Positions 30,225 through 39,597 of a stretch of 64,000 nucleotides of DNA are shown piece after piece (positions within the stretch are counted from its first letter, which is position 1; every line of letters starts with the position of its first letter). The notes below the pieces were generated by a model. That model saw only the letters and a program-made list of their open reading frames with translations, searched no databases and was not told where the DNA came from. Where the stretch lies: positions 2,852,001 to 2,916,000 of the forward strand of contig NZ_CP100425.1 in the NCBI RefSeq assembly GCF_023151555.2, given 5' to 3'. The position numbers and the translations under genes are program-made. The DNA comes from Photobacterium sp. CCB-ST2H9 (lineage in GTDB: Bacteria > Pseudomonadota > Gammaproteobacteria > Enterobacterales > Vibrionaceae).

Positions 30225-33055
30225 CAGGCAAACTTACGCTCTTCGCCCTGACCATCAATGTTGGTCACACAACGGCCACAGATTTTCTCGTGTCCGGCGA
30301 TAGTGCCAACATCGGCCACATGGTGCCAGCAGCGATCACATTTCTCTGCTTCTGCCGGAGTCACCAGGACAGACAGACCCGCAACATCCGTTGCTTTCGC
30401 TTCTGCAGGCTTATTGTCAGTCAGTGCGACTTTCGCTTTAGACGTCAGCAGCACGAAACGCAGTTCATCTTCCAGACGGTTCAGTTTGGCCGCCAGTTCA
30501 GAATCAGCATACAGAGTCACTTCTGCCTGCAGGGCACCGCCGATGCGTTTCTCATTCCGAGCTTCTTCCAGCAGTTTATTCACGGCACCGCGCACGGCCT
30601 GAACTTCAGTCCAGAACTCATTGCTGAAAGCTTCATCGTCAGCCTGACCAAACAGACCTTCGAACCACTCACCAGTGAAGACAAAGGTGTCGCGCTCACC
30701 CGGCATTTCATTCCAGATTTCATCTGCCGTGAAAGACATGATTGGTGCCATCCAGCGAACCAGTGCTTCCACAATGTAGTACAGAGCCGTCTGACAACTC
30801 CGCTGGGCATGGCCACCACGTTTCGCTGTGTACTGACGGTCTTTGATGACATCCAGATAGAAAGAGCCCATCTCAATGGAGCAGAAGTGCATCAGACGCT
30901 GTGTCACCGCATGCAGGTTGTATTCATCATAAGCTGTGATGATTTCTTCCTGAGCAGCTTTCGCCTGAGCCACCGCCCAGCGATCCAGTGCCACCATCTC
31001 TTCTGCCGGTACGCAATCCGTCGCCGGGTTGAAACCACTCAGGTTCGCCAGCAGGAATCGCGCGGTGTTCCGGATACGACGGTAAGCATCGGCGCTGCGC
31101 TTCAGGATCTCGTCAGATACAGCCACTTCGCCAGTGTAATCAGTCGAGGCCACCCACAGACGCAGAATATCGGCACCCAGCTTGTTGGTCACATCTTTCG
31201 GTGCAACCACGTTGCCGATCGATTTAGACATCTTACGGCCCTGGCCATCCACCACGAAGCCGTGCGTCAGTACCTGACGGTAAGGCGCTTTGTTTTTCAT
31301 CGCAACAGACGAGATCAAAGAAGACTGGAACCAGCCACGGTGCTGGTCTGAACCTTCCAGATACAGGTCAGCTGCGTTGCCGTGAAACTCTTCACGGGTA
31401 TCGACCACTGCATAGTGGGTCACACCTGAGTCAAACCAGACATCCAGTGTATCCAGTACTTTCTCGTACTGTTCAGCGTCGGCTTCACCCATGAGCTCAG
31501 CAGGATTCACATCCCACCACGCCTGAATTCCTTTTTCTTCCACCAGCTGAGCGACTTTTTCGATCAGTTCAGCGGTATTCGGATGCAGATCCTGTGTTTC
31601 TTTATGAACAAAGAGCGCAATCGGCACACCCCAGGTCCGCTGACGGGAGATACACCACTCCGGACGGCCTTCAACCATGCTTTCAATCCGGCTTTGGCCC
31701 CACTCCGGCATCCACTGGACGCCTTTGATTTCTTCCAGCGCTTTCGCACGCAGACCATTTTGATCCATCGAAACGAACCACTGCGGGGTTGCACGAAAGA
31801 TAATTGGCGTTTTATGACGCCAGCAGTGCGGGTAGCTGTGCTCGTAAGCATGATGATGCAGCAGCGCACCATGTTCTTTCAGCGTTTCAACCACTGCATC
31901 ATTTGCCTTAAATACGTGCTGTCCGGCAAACAGTTCTGTGTCTGGCAGATAAACACCGTTGCTGCCAACCGGGTTGGCGACTTCCAGACCATATTTCTGA
32001 CCAACCGCGAAGTCTTCCTGACCGTGGCCAGGAGCCGTGTGTACACAGCCTGTACCGGATTCAGTGGTCACGTGATCGCCCAGAATCACTGGCACATCAA
32101 AGCTGTAGAACGGATGGTTGAAACGCAGCAGATCCAGTGATGCACCTTTGGCAAAACCAAGGTTGTGATAATGCTCGATACCGGCACGATCCATCACATC
32201 TTTGGCCAGCTCAGCGGCCATGATCAGACGCTCAGGCTTATCACCTTCGACCTGAATCAGCACATATTCCAGATCATCACGCACAGCCACAGCACGGTTG
32301 GCAGGCAGTGTCCAAGGCGTCGTGGTCCAGATCACGATAGAAACGTCGCCCCGGCCCTGATGGCCCTCAGTCATCTGAAACTTGCTCAGAACCTCAGATT
32401 CATCAGCGGCTTTAAATTTCACATCGATCGAAGGTGAAACTTTGTTTTTGTACTCAACTTCGGCTTCCGCAAGTGCAGAACCGCAGTCGGTACACCAGTG
32501 AACAGGCTTGAAGCCTTTCAGCAGGTGGCCGTTGTCAGCAATTTTGCCCAGCGCACGGATAATGTTGGCTTCAGTGCCGAAATCCATCGTGCGGTATGGC
32601 TTGTCCCACTCACCCAGAACACCCAGGCGAATAAAACTTTCTTTCTGACCTTCAACCTGACCGGCTGCATAAGTACGGCACTTTTCACGAAACTCGGCTG
32701 CGGTCACTTTTTGTCCCGGCTTACCGACTTTCTTCTCAACCATCAGTTCAATCGGCAGACCATGACAGTCCCAGCCCGGTACATACGGCGCATCAAAACC
32801 CGACAGGGTTTTCGACTTAATAATAATGTCTTTGAGAATCTTATTCAGTGCGTGACCAATATGAATATCACCATTGGCATAAGGAGGGCCGTCATGCAGC
32901 ACGAAAGACTTTTTACCTTTCTTGGCTTTACGGATTTCACCGTAAAGATCCTCATCATACCAACGCTTCAGCATGGCAGGCTCGCGCTGGGCCAGGTTGC
33001 CTCGCATCGGAAACCCTGTTTCAGGCAGGTTCAGGGTATCTTTATAGTCGCTCAT
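30224..33055 (-). CDS. ileS: Isoleucyl-tRNA synthetase
   Basis: A class I aminoacyl-tRNA synthetase of 943 residues. Motifs: HIGH-type [14 protein letters not shown] near the N-terminus, the CP1 editing domain ([15 protein letters not shown]), KMSKS in [12 protein letters not shown], and a C-terminal zinc site with two Cys pairs (CDRCWHH and CGRCV). It overlaps the ribF stop by four bases (ATGA) and lspA by one, so ribF-ileS-lspA is one tightly coupled operon. Confidence 0.98.
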   Translation of the reverse strand: MSDYKDTLNLPETGFPMRGNLAQREPAMLKRWYDEDLYGEIRKAKKGKKSFVLHDGPPYANGDIHIGHALNKILKDIIIKSKTLSGFDAPYVPGWDCHGLPIELMVEKKVGKPGQKVTAAEFREKCRTYAAGQVEGQKESFIRLGVLGEWDKPYRTMDFGTEANIIRALGKIADNGHLLKGFKPVHWCTDCGSALAEAEVEYKNKVSPSIDVKFKAADESEVLSKFQMTEGHQGRGDVSIVIWTTTPWTLPANRAVAVRDDLEYVLIQVEGDKPERLIMAAELAKDVMDRAGIEHYHNLGFAKGASLDLLRFNHPFYSFDVPVILGDHVTTESGTGCVHTAPGHGQEDFAVGQKYGLEVANPVGSNGVYLPDTELFAGQHVFKANDAVVETLKEHGALLHHHAYEHSYPHCWRHKTPIIFRATPQWFVSMDQNGLRAKALEEIKGVQWMPEWGQSRIESMVEGRPEWCISRQRTWGVPIALFVHKETQDLHPNTAELIEKVAQLVEEKGIQAWWDVNPAELMGEADAEQYEKVLDTLDVWFDSGVTHYAVVDTREEFHGNAADLYLEGSDQHRGWFQSSLISSVAMKNKAPYRQVLTHGFVVDGQGRKMSKSIGNVVAPKDVTNKLGADILRLWVASTDYTGEVAVSDEILKRSADAYRRIRNTARFLLANLSGFNPATDCVPAEEMVALDRWAVAQAKAAQEEIITAYDEYNLHAVTQRLMHFCSIEMGSFYLDVIKDRQYTAKRGGHAQRSCQTALYYIVEALVRWMAPIMSFTADEIWNEMPGERDTFVFTGEWFEGLFGQADDEAFSNEFWTEVQAVRGAVNKLLEEARNEKRIGGALQAEVTLYADSELAAKLNRLEDELRFVLLTSKAKVALTDNKPAEAKATDVAGLSVLVTPAEAEKCDRCWHHVADVGTIAGHEKICGRCVTNIDGQGEERKFA

Positions 33056-34026
33056 TGATTCTCAATTCCGTTACTTGGGCGAAGTTGGACATGTTGACGA
33101 TGCTCAGACAGCCACACCCGCGCTGTCTGGGCATCACGCTCGATTTGCGCTTTCAGCGCATCAAAGGAGGCGAATTTAATTTCATCTCTTAATTTGTGGT
33201 GCAGAACCACTTCAATCTGACAACCATAGATATCAGACTGATAATCAAATACATGGACTTCCAGTTGCTGGCGCTCACCGTTCACCGTCGGGCGTCTGCC
33301 GACATTGGCAACTCCGGGCAGCGGCTGTTCAGCCACACCCAGTACCTCGACAGCATACACACCGGAAACCGGTGACACACGGCGCTTGAGCGGCACATTT
33401 GCCGTCGGAAAACCAATCGTACGGCCCAGTTTCCGGCCATGAGAGACACGGCCACTGATACTGTACGGCCGACCCAGCATGATTTCCGCTGCGGCCAGAT
33501 CGTCCCGGGCCAGCGCTTCACGAATCGCAGTACTGCTGACCCGCTGCGTTTCAACACAAAAACTCTGCGTGCTGACCACTTCAAAGCCGAACTCACGTCC
33601 GGCAGCTTCCAGCATGGCAAAATCACCGCTGCGGCCTTTACCGAAGCAGAAATCATCGCCAACCACCAGAAACTTAACACCCAATTGTTCCACCAACAAG
33701 CGGCGAACGAAATCATGCGGCGACATGTTCGCAAATCGGGTATTGAAGTTGACGCACAGCAGGCGATCGATACCCGCTTTTCTCAGTTGCTGATACTTAT
33801 CGCGAAAACGGGTTAACCGGGCCGGAGCTTTGTCTTTGGCAAACAGCTCCATCGGCTGCGGCTCAAAGGTCATGACCGTCGCAGGAACCCCTAACCGCCG
33901 GGCCTGCTCACGCACCTGAGACAATACCGCCAGATGGCCCAGATGGACCCCATCAAAATTACCTATCGTCAGAACACAGCCATGATGGCCGGGCCGGATA
34001 TTGTGGATTCCTCGGATCAATTCCAT
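33052..34026 (-). CDS. ribF: Bifunctional riboflavin kinase/FMN adenylyltransferase
   Basis: RibF phosphorylates riboflavin and adenylylates FMN to FAD. The N-terminal nucleotidyltransferase has [12 protein letters not shown] and the C-terminal kinase has [12 protein letters not shown] start at ATG 34024-34026 ([10 protein letters not shown]), which matches the family N-terminus and gives 324 residues; the frame stays open upstream but that part has no resemblance to RibF. The Shine-Dalgarno at this start is weak. Located between murJ and ileS, the conserved order. Confidence 0.94.
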   Translation of the reverse strand: MELIRGIHNIRPGHHGCVLTIGNFDGVHLGHLAVLSQVREQARRLGVPATVMTFEPQPMELFAKDKAPARLTRFRDKYQQLRKAGIDRLLCVNFNTRFANMSPHDFVRRLLVEQLGVKFLVVGDDFCFGKGRSGDFAMLEAAGREFGFEVVSTQSFCVETQRVSSTAIREALARDDLAAAEIMLGRPYSISGRVSHGRKLGRTIGFPTANVPLKRRVSPVSGVYAVEVLGVAEQPLPGVANVGRRPTVNGERQQLEVHVFDYQSDIYGCQIEVVLHHKLRDEIKFASFDALKAQIERDAQTARVWLSEHRQHVQLRPSNGIENQ

Positions 34027-34153
34027 CTGCAGCTTATCATTACCAAAGTCAAAAACTGACGGATTATATACCAGAGCGCAAGGGTGTTTAAACCATCCGC
34101 CCCGGAAGATATCTTTTTTGCCCCATTCAGGGCAAGTTGCGCTCACCCGGATG

Positions 34154-35713
34154 TCAGCCTTCTGTGCGAAGATGGTGCAGACGCACCCCGCTCACACCCA
34201 GCGTCAACAGATAGCTGACAGCCCCAACGCCAATCAGACCGGTTAGCCAGTAAACACGCTGCAAGAAATTCATCGACAGCCATTCAGCCATGTCTGGTGA
34301 AAGCCACAGCAAAGCTGCAACCATCGCACCACCAGCAATCACTAAGCGGATCACAAAGCCTATGGTAGTACGTGACACCTGATAAACCCCGGCACGGTGC
34401 AGGCCACGATACAAGAGTGCAGCATTTACCAGTGCAGACAATGCGGTCGCCAGTGCCAAGCCCACATAACCGAACAGATAGGCAAATATGGCGTTAAACA
34501 CCATATTGCTCACCATAGCGACAATACCGTAACGCACCGGTGTTTTGGTATCCTGTCGGGCATAGTAACCGGGGGCCAGCACTTTAATCAGCATAAAGTT
34601 CAGCAAACCGGATGCATAGGCCAGTAATGAGAGTCCGGCCTGCTCAACATCGTTCGGCGTAAATTCACCCCGCATGAAGAGCACCATCAGCATAGGTTTT
34701 GCCAGCACCATCAAGCCCAGCATAGCAGGCAAACCCAGCAGCAGTACCATACGCACGCCCCAGTCCATAGTCTGCGCAAAATGCTCCCGGTTCTGATCCA
34801 CATGTTTGCGTGACAGCGCCGGCAAAATTACCGTAGCGATTGCAATCCCAAACAGCCCTAACGGAAATTCCAGCAACCGGTCCGAGTAATACAGCCAGCT
34901 GATCGATCCCGTCATCAGGAAGCTGGCAATAAAGGTATCAAACAACAGGTTAATCTGACTCACCGAAACGCCAAACAACGCCGGAATCATCAGTGTCCGG
35001 ATTTTCACCACCCCGGGATCCCGCCATCCCCAGCGAGGCCGCACCAGTACACCGGCCCGGTACAGGAACGGCAGCTGAAACAGAAACTGCACCAGCCCCC
35101 CCAGAAACACCCCCAGCGCCAGTCCGATTTCAGGCTGTGTCAGGTTCGGGGATACCCACCAGGCACACAGAATGATCGAAATATTGAGGAACACCGGTGT
35201 AAACGAAGACACCGCGAATTTCCCCAGGGTATTGAGGATCGCCCCGGACAACGCCACAAAGGTTATGAACCATAAATAAGGAAACGTGATTTTGAGCAGC
35301 AGGCTGGCCAGCTCAAACTTGGGGGCTGCCGGACCGTCATTCAGCCAGTCCACAAACCAGCCTGCACCAAACAGAGCGGTAATGACACCTGACCCCAGCA
35401 CCCCTAATAAGGTCACCACCGTCACGATGCCCCCCAGCGTACCAGCGGCCCTGGCAATCAGGGCTCGGGTTTTGTCCATATCGCCCCCCGCATGGCTTTC
35501 CGTCAGGACCGGTACAAAGGCCTGAGAAAATGCCCCCTCAGCAAAAAGCCGGCGGAGAAAGTTAGGAATCTTGTTGGCAAAGAAAAAAACATCGGCGGCC
35601 GCTCCGGCCCCCATCAGGTTAGCAACGACCACATCCCGGACTAAGCCCATGACGCGGGAAACGAAAGTCATACTGCTGACAATCAGCCCTGAGCGCAAAA
35701 GACGCTTACTCAC
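34154..35713 (-). CDS. murJ: Lipid II flippase MurJ
   Basis: MurJ moves lipid II across the inner membrane for peptidoglycan synthesis. The 519-residue protein is almost wholly hydrophobic with about 14 helices and begins SKRLLRSGLIVSSMTFVSRV, the family signature; FFANKIPNFLRRLFAEGAFS is the conserved first cytoplasmic-facing loop. The start is GTG with GAGG seven bases upstream. Diverges from rpsT, as in Vibrio. Confidence 0.96.
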   Translation of the reverse strand: MSKRLLRSGLIVSSMTFVSRVMGLVRDVVVANLMGAGAAADVFFFANKIPNFLRRLFAEGAFSQAFVPVLTESHAGGDMDKTRALIARAAGTLGGIVTVVTLLGVLGSGVITALFGAGWFVDWLNDGPAAPKFELASLLLKITFPYLWFITFVALSGAILNTLGKFAVSSFTPVFLNISIILCAWWVSPNLTQPEIGLALGVFLGGLVQFLFQLPFLYRAGVLVRPRWGWRDPGVVKIRTLMIPALFGVSVSQINLLFDTFIASFLMTGSISWLYYSDRLLEFPLGLFGIAIATVILPALSRKHVDQNREHFAQTMDWGVRMVLLLGLPAMLGLMVLAKPMLMVLFMRGEFTPNDVEQAGLSLLAYASGLLNFMLIKVLAPGYYARQDTKTPVRYGIVAMVSNMVFNAIFAYLFGYVGLALATALSALVNAALLYRGLHRAGVYQVSRTTIGFVIRLVIAGGAMVAALLWLSPDMAEWLSMNFLQRVYWLTGLIGVGAVSYLLTLGVSGVRLHHLRTEG

Positions 35714-35805
35714 AAAAAAACCTCACAAAAGATGGTCCAGAAAGGTGACTTGCAGGACCAAAAGCTGATAGAATCTGCCGCCATATTAACCGTGTTAATG
35801 CACAA

Positions 35806-35824
35806 GTGCCAAATTGATTGGCAC
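35806..35824. promoter_or_regulatory. Inverted repeat between murJ and rpsT
   Basis: GTGCCAA-ATTGA-TTGGCAC, a perfect 7-bp dyad in the 209-base divergent gap, about 25 bases upstream of the rpsT promoter. It could be an operator for either gene or an RNA hairpin in a longer rpsT leader. No regulator is recognised. Confidence 0.35.
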
Positions 35825-35846
35825 GGCTGTTATTTGCACAAATCAT

Positions 35847-35875
35847 TTGACAATCTTTGGTTTTAGAGGCATATT
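35847..35875 (+). promoter_or_regulatory. rpsT promoter
   Basis: TTGACA, 17-base spacer, CATATT, about 50 bases upstream of the rpsT start. A weaker second set (TGACTT, 17, TAGAAT; around 35747-35775) lies upstream, resembling the tandem arrangement of E. coli rpsT. Confidence 0.7.
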
Positions 35876-35922
35876 CCTCGGCCTTAAATTGTCACCGTAC
35901 CAAGAATTTGGGAGTTACACCC

Positions 35923-36183
35923 TTGGCAAATATCAAATCTGCTAAGAAACGTGCAATCACTTCTGAAAAACGTCGTCAGCACAACGCTAGCCGTCGTTCT
36001 ATGATGCGCACTTTCTTCAAAAAAGTTGTTGCTGCTGTTGAAGCAGGCGACAAAGAAGCTGCTGTTAAAGCCTTCACTGACATGCAACCTGTTATGGACC
36101 GTATGGCTACTAAAGGCCTGATCCACAAAAACAAGGCTGCTCGTCATAAAGCTCGTCTGGCTGCAAAAATCAAAGCTCTGTAA
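35923..36183 (+). CDS. rpsT: 30S ribosomal protein S20
   Basis: The 86-residue primary 16S-binding protein: [33 protein letters not shown] and [15 protein letters not shown]. The start is TTG with GGAG eight bases upstream. E. coli rpsT also starts with a rare UUG, which is linked to its autoregulation, so the choice is well supported; the ATG 22 codons upstream is not in the protein family. Ends at a strong terminator. Confidence 0.96.
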   Translation: MANIKSAKKRAITSEKRRQHNASRRSMMRTFFKKVVAAVEAGDKEAAVKAFTDMQPVMDRMATKGLIHKNKAARHKARLAAKIKAL

Positions 36184-36206
36184 TTCAGTGCATTGATTAG
36201 ACAGCA

Positions 36207-36238
36207 ATAAAAAAACCGGCTCAGGCCGGTTTTTTTAT
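36207..36238 (+). terminator. rpsT terminator
   Basis: ACCGGC/GCCGGT stem, TCAG loop, flanked by seven A and seven T. Probably bidirectional, also serving hlyU on the minus strand. Confidence 0.92.
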
Positions 36239-36290
36239 TGCTGCAATTCAGGTCATCCCGTCAGTTCCGATGCTGTGCAACAGGCACGGA

Positions 36291-36584
36291 TTACGGACAG
36301 TACATCTCTTGCAGTAATTCGATCATCGATTTCACTTCCTGACTCTTCAGGCGATAGTAAACCGTCTGTGATTCTTTACGTGTTGCAACCAGGCCATCAC
36401 GTCTGAGCCAGGCTAAATGCTGCGACAAGGCCGACTGGCTCAGGTCCAAACGGTCACTCATCGTTCCAACCGACAATTCCCCCTCCAGCAAATAGCATAA
36501 AATCAATAACCTCCGCTCATTGGCCATGGCCTTAAGCAAAGACACAGCCTGAGGAGCACTGTGATGTAACGTTATGGCTTCCAT
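36291..36584 (-). CDS. hlyU: ArsR-family regulator HlyU
   Basis: A winged-helix ArsR/SmtB-type regulator, very like Vibrio HlyU, which relieves silencing of hemolysin/RTX genes. The 97-residue form has ERRLLILCYLLEGELSVG and the recognition helix region LSQSALSQHLAWLRRDGLV. Two Cys (30 and 96) correspond to the redox-active pair of V. cholerae HlyU; there is no metal-binding CxC. I start at ATG 36582-36584 with GGTGG upstream; an ATG 19 codons earlier overlaps the nhaR stop (ATGA) and is the alternative. Location next to rpsT matches V. cholerae. No hemolysin gene is in the window. Confidence 0.88.
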   Translation of the reverse strand: MEAITLHHSAPQAVSLLKAMANERRLLILCYLLEGELSVGTMSDRLDLSQSALSQHLAWLRRDGLVATRKESQTVYYRLKSQEVKSMIELLQEMYCP

Positions 36585-36637
36585 CTTTCCACCGACTTCA
36601 GTGATTTGTTCGATACCTCTATCACTGAAAAAGGCGG

Positions 36638-37525
36638 TCATTTGAACAGTTTTCTGAAATCAGCCTCGCAAATTTTCTTCACTGCCGGGTGCATGATCAT
36701 GCGTTCCGCGAAAATCACATAATACTCTTCCCGGATGGCCCGTACCCTTTTCACCTCACGGACAGCGTGCGACTGTTCAATTTCAGACGCATAAATAGAA
36801 GGGGCAACGAACATAGATTTTCGATACGCACCAAAGGCTTTCATCAGAGCAGCATCATCAAACTCCCCCAGGATATTCGGGGTGATACCCTGCTGATCAA
36901 ACCAATGATGCAGCTTACGGCCCATGGCAGTACGACGGCCGGGAACAAGCAATTTGTAATCTTCCAGACAAGCAGGAAAACTCAGGGGTTTGTCTGTATT
37001 CGAGCAAAAAAAGCTCATCCCGGACTCCCCCAGCTTTTTACTGAACAGGCCCGGACTTTGCGTGGAGTCAACCGGACAATCGGATAAGATCATATCCAGC
37101 TTGTGCTGAGATAGCTGTTCGAGCAGCATTTCATGTGTCGATTCGTAGCAGCGCAGATGAATCCGCTCATCTTCAGGAATTCCCGCCATCAGGATTTTAC
37201 TGACCAGACGTTTAGAGAGCGCGTCAGCGACCCCAACCTCAAGCAGCTGATTCTCACGTTGCGTATAATTGATGATATCCAGCATTTCGTAGCTGAGATC
37301 GAACATCTTGTCCGCATATTTAAAAACCAGTTGCCCCAGCTCCGTCGGTTCGATATGACGGCCAACCCGTTTGGTCAGCTTCCCCTTCAACCGCTCTTCC
37401 AGCGCCCGGATCTGCCCCGTCACTGTTTGCGGTGCCAGAAATAAAGCATCAGCCGCTTTGGTTACTGATCCTTGTTTGCAAACCATCCAAAAATAATACA
37501 AGTGATTGTAATTCAGGTGCGACAC
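36638..37525 (-). CDS. nhaR: LysR-family Na+-responsive activator NhaR
   Basis: NhaR activates nhaA in response to sodium. The N-terminal helix-turn-helix ([36 protein letters not shown]) and the highly conserved [20 protein letters not shown] and [14 protein letters not shown] blocks identify it. I place the start at GTG 37523-37525 (SHLNYNHL), giving 295 residues with a distant GAGG; the frame continues upstream into a terminator hairpin, which argues against a longer protein. Located downstream of nhaA, as in E. coli, but with an 86-residue gene and a terminator in between. Confidence 0.92.
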   Translation of the reverse strand: MSHLNYNHLYYFWMVCKQGSVTKAADALFLAPQTVTGQIRALEERLKGKLTKRVGRHIEPTELGQLVFKYADKMFDLSYEMLDIINYTQRENQLLEVGVADALSKRLVSKILMAGIPEDERIHLRCYESTHEMLLEQLSQHKLDMILSDCPVDSTQSPGLFSKKLGESGMSFFCSNTDKPLSFPACLEDYKLLVPGRRTAMGRKLHHWFDQQGITPNILGEFDDAALMKAFGAYRKSMFVAPSIYASEIEQSHAVREVKRVRAIREEYYVIFAERMIMHPAVKKICEADFRKLFK

Positions 37526-37551
37526 AGCTACCGGCCTCAACGCTCGCGAAT

Positions 37552-37580
37552 AAAAAACCCCAGGCTCTCGCCTGGGGTTT
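37552..37580 (-). terminator. Strong terminator between the nha small gene and nhaR
   Basis: A perfect 11-bp stem AAACCCCAGGC/GCCTGGGGTTT with a four-base loop and six U on the minus strand. It ends only 27 bases before the nhaR GTG, so nhaR needs read-through or a promoter within or just before this hairpin. Confidence 0.88.
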
Positions 37581-37638
37581 ATCCTAAGTGTTTTTCTATC
37601 CAAACACACGAATATCCGGAATTTGAAGTGGAAAGTGC

Positions 37639-37899
37639 TTATTCAGTCTTCACTTCCGGCTCTTTTTCTGCCGTCAGTGGATGGCGGTAACGCTCACCGG
37701 CTCGTTGCTCCAGAGCCCTGGAGACAAAATTACCGGAAGCTTCCTCCTGCTGAGTCCGGGCACTTGCCTGTCCATGCTTGTACCCCGCCTGATAAGCTTT
37801 GCAGATCTCACTGTCACTCTGCTGCTGGCAATGGCTGTAGTCCTCCGCCATTACGCCGCTCGCCATCAGGCCAATTGTCAGAACGATCAATGGTCTCAT
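37639..37899 (-). CDS. Small exported protein of unknown function
   Basis: An 86-residue product with a clear signal peptide ([18 protein letters not shown], cut before EDYS). The mature part is about 68 residues, polar, with two Cys ten residues apart ([11 protein letters not shown]) that could form a periplasmic disulfide, then a charged tail. GGGAGG lies five bases before the ATG 37897-37899. It sits between nhaA and nhaR, 19 bases after the nhaA stop, and precedes a terminator, so it is probably cotranscribed with nhaA. I do not recognise the family. Confidence 0.7.
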   Translation of the reverse strand: MRPLIVLTIGLMASGVMAEDYSHCQQQSDSEICKAYQAGYKHGQASARTQQEEASGNFVSRALEQRAGERYRHPLTAEKEPEVKTE

Positions 37900-37918
37900 A
37901 CACACCTCCCTGTCCCGT

Positions 37919-39100
37919 TTATGATGATGTTTGGCTGTCCTTCACGACTTTTGCTGCTGGTAACGAGCGGGAAAGTAAGACATAACCCACAACCGCCGCA
38001 GTCGTAGAACCAATCAGAATGCCCAGCTTCGAATAAGTGATCATCTCTGCATCAAGGCCAGCGAATGCGAGCATTGAGATGAAGATTGACATCGTAAATC
38101 CGATACCGCACAGCACAGAGACTGCAAAGATCTGACCAAATCCAGTGCCTTCCGGCAAACGGGCGATCCCTGTTTTTACCGCCAGCCAGCTCGCGATAAA
38201 GATTCCCAGCGGTTTACCGACAAACAGACCCAGTGCAATTCCCAGTGGCAGCATTGCCGTCAGGCCATCAACAGAAACACCGGCCAGCGAAATACCTGCG
38301 TTAGCGAAAGCAAAAATTGGCAAAATCAAATACGCTACATAAGGGTGCAATGCATGCTCCATAGTCTTCAGCGGCGAAATGTCCTGCCCCTGCTTGTTCT
38401 GACCCTGAAGCGGGATTGCAAAGCCCAGCACAACACCCGCCAATGTCGCATGCACACCTGACTTCAGTACGCTTACCCAAAGCACAGCACCAACCAGAAT
38501 GTACCAGAATAAGTTGGCCACATTACGGGCGTGCATGATAAAGAGCACAGCAGTTGCGGCAAAGGCAATTCCCAGGGCCATCGCAGACAAGTCACTGCTA
38601 TAGAAAAGGGCAATAATGACAATCACCCCCAGGTCATCAATAATCGCCAGAGCAAGCAAGAAGACTTTCAGGCTGACCGGCACCCGGTTACCCAGCAATG
38701 CCATGATACCCAATGCGAATGCAATATCTGTCGCAGCAGGGATCGCCCAGCCGCCAATCGCAACAGGATCAGCAAAATTGAATAGCACATAAATTAATGC
38801 CGGTGCGACCATGCCACCTAAAGCAGCCACTGCTGGGAAAATCGCTTTCTCTTTGGTATTCAGCGCACCTTCGATCAGCTCACGCTTGACCTCAAGGCCG
38901 ATCACCAGAAAGAAAATCGCCATCAGACCGTCATTAATCCAGTGCTCAACTGACAGGCCAGCAATATAGCTATGAAGAGCCCCTTCATAAACGGACTGTA
39001 ACGGAGAGTTTGCAATCGTCATGGCAAGGGCAGCAGCAATTATCAACAAAATGCCGCCAGCAGACTCTAATTTAAAGAATTTCAGAATTACATCGGTCAT
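37919..39100 (-). CDS. nhaA: Na+/H+ antiporter NhaA
   Basis: NhaA exports sodium for protons, giving salt and alkaline pH tolerance. The 393-residue protein has about 12 helices. The ion-binding aspartates are Asp125 ([10 protein letters not shown]), Asp155 and Asp156 ([11 protein letters not shown]). I start at ATG 39098-39100 ([16 protein letters not shown]), consistent with the family, with GGAG upstream; a GTG eight codons earlier lies across that site. Regulated by NhaR in E. coli. Confidence 0.96.
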   Translation of the reverse strand: MTDVILKFFKLESAGGILLIIAAALAMTIANSPLQSVYEGALHSYIAGLSVEHWINDGLMAIFFLVIGLEVKRELIEGALNTKEKAIFPAVAALGGMVAPALIYVLFNFADPVAIGGWAIPAATDIAFALGIMALLGNRVPVSLKVFLLALAIIDDLGVIVIIALFYSSDLSAMALGIAFAATAVLFIMHARNVANLFWYILVGAVLWVSVLKSGVHATLAGVVLGFAIPLQGQNKQGQDISPLKTMEHALHPYVAYLILPIFAFANAGISLAGVSVDGLTAMLPLGIALGLFVGKPLGIFIASWLAVKTGIARLPEGTGFGQIFAVSVLCGIGFTMSIFISMLAFAGLDAEMITYSKLGILIGSTTAAVVGYVLLSRSLPAAKVVKDSQTSS

Positions 39101-39503
39101 TGACCGCAGCTCCTTACTACTCACTGTAAAATCACACTTTTATGTCAATGCGTGGTAAAAACAGTGTAGACGTCGACAGACACCTCTGTGAAATCGTTTG
39201 TTTAGAGCGAACAGCTCGGAAAAACCGATCTATCAGAAACAAAACACCGTAATACCCGCAGTATTTACTTACCTGCTCCCGCTCATCAGCGAATTATTTC
39301 AGGAAAACTACGGCTACAGAAATAGCGTTGTCGCATCTGTTCACAATTTTTCTCTCTGATGCTGAAGCAAGGAATACTTCTTATATCTGACTGGCGATCC
39401 CCATCTTTATCAATGCTTTATCGCATTTTTACAAGAATATGATCCTCCTCCCAGCTTGCCCTCAGCAACTCAAAGAACGGATAATCTTGTGAATGACTTT
39501 TTT
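39101..39503. other. Divergent promoter region nhaA/nptA
   Basis: About 400 non-coding bases upstream of both nhaA (minus) and nptA (plus). NhaR sites are expected here but I cannot define them. AT-rich stretches lie near 39290-39420. Nothing encoding a protein or stable RNA is apparent. Confidence 0.4.
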
Positions 39504-39521
39504 GTGTCATATTTCTGAAAT
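39504..39521 (+). promoter_or_regulatory. Possible Pho box upstream of nptA
   Basis: GTGTCAT-ATTT-CTGAAAT fits the direct-repeat layout of a PhoB site (two 7-mers close to CTGTCAT with a 4-base gap), 11 of 14 positions. It lies about 75 bases before the start of a phosphate transporter gene. Inference from sequence only. Confidence 0.4.
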
Positions 39522-39568
39522 ATTCGTTCTCTACCATCGCGGCAACTTTCAAGAAACTGAAACCAAAA

Positions 39569-39584
39569 TGACATCACAATGTCA
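39569..39584. promoter_or_regulatory. Palindrome in the nptA leader
   Basis: TGACAT-CACA-ATGTCA, a perfect 6-bp dyad, lies 13 bases before the nptA start codon and immediately upstream of its GGAGA ribosome site. Suitable as an operator or as a small RNA hairpin. Confidence 0.35.
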
Positions 39585-39597
39585 CGGAGAACAGATT

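Noticed and set aside
30080..31351. Long open frame (423 codons) antisense to ileS and lspA
   Set aside because: Shadow of ileS codon usage; no start signals.
35819..35842. Sigma-54-like TGGCACG ... TTGCA before rpsT
   Set aside because: The GG-to-GC spacing is about 14 bases rather than 10, and a good sigma-70 promoter lies just downstream.
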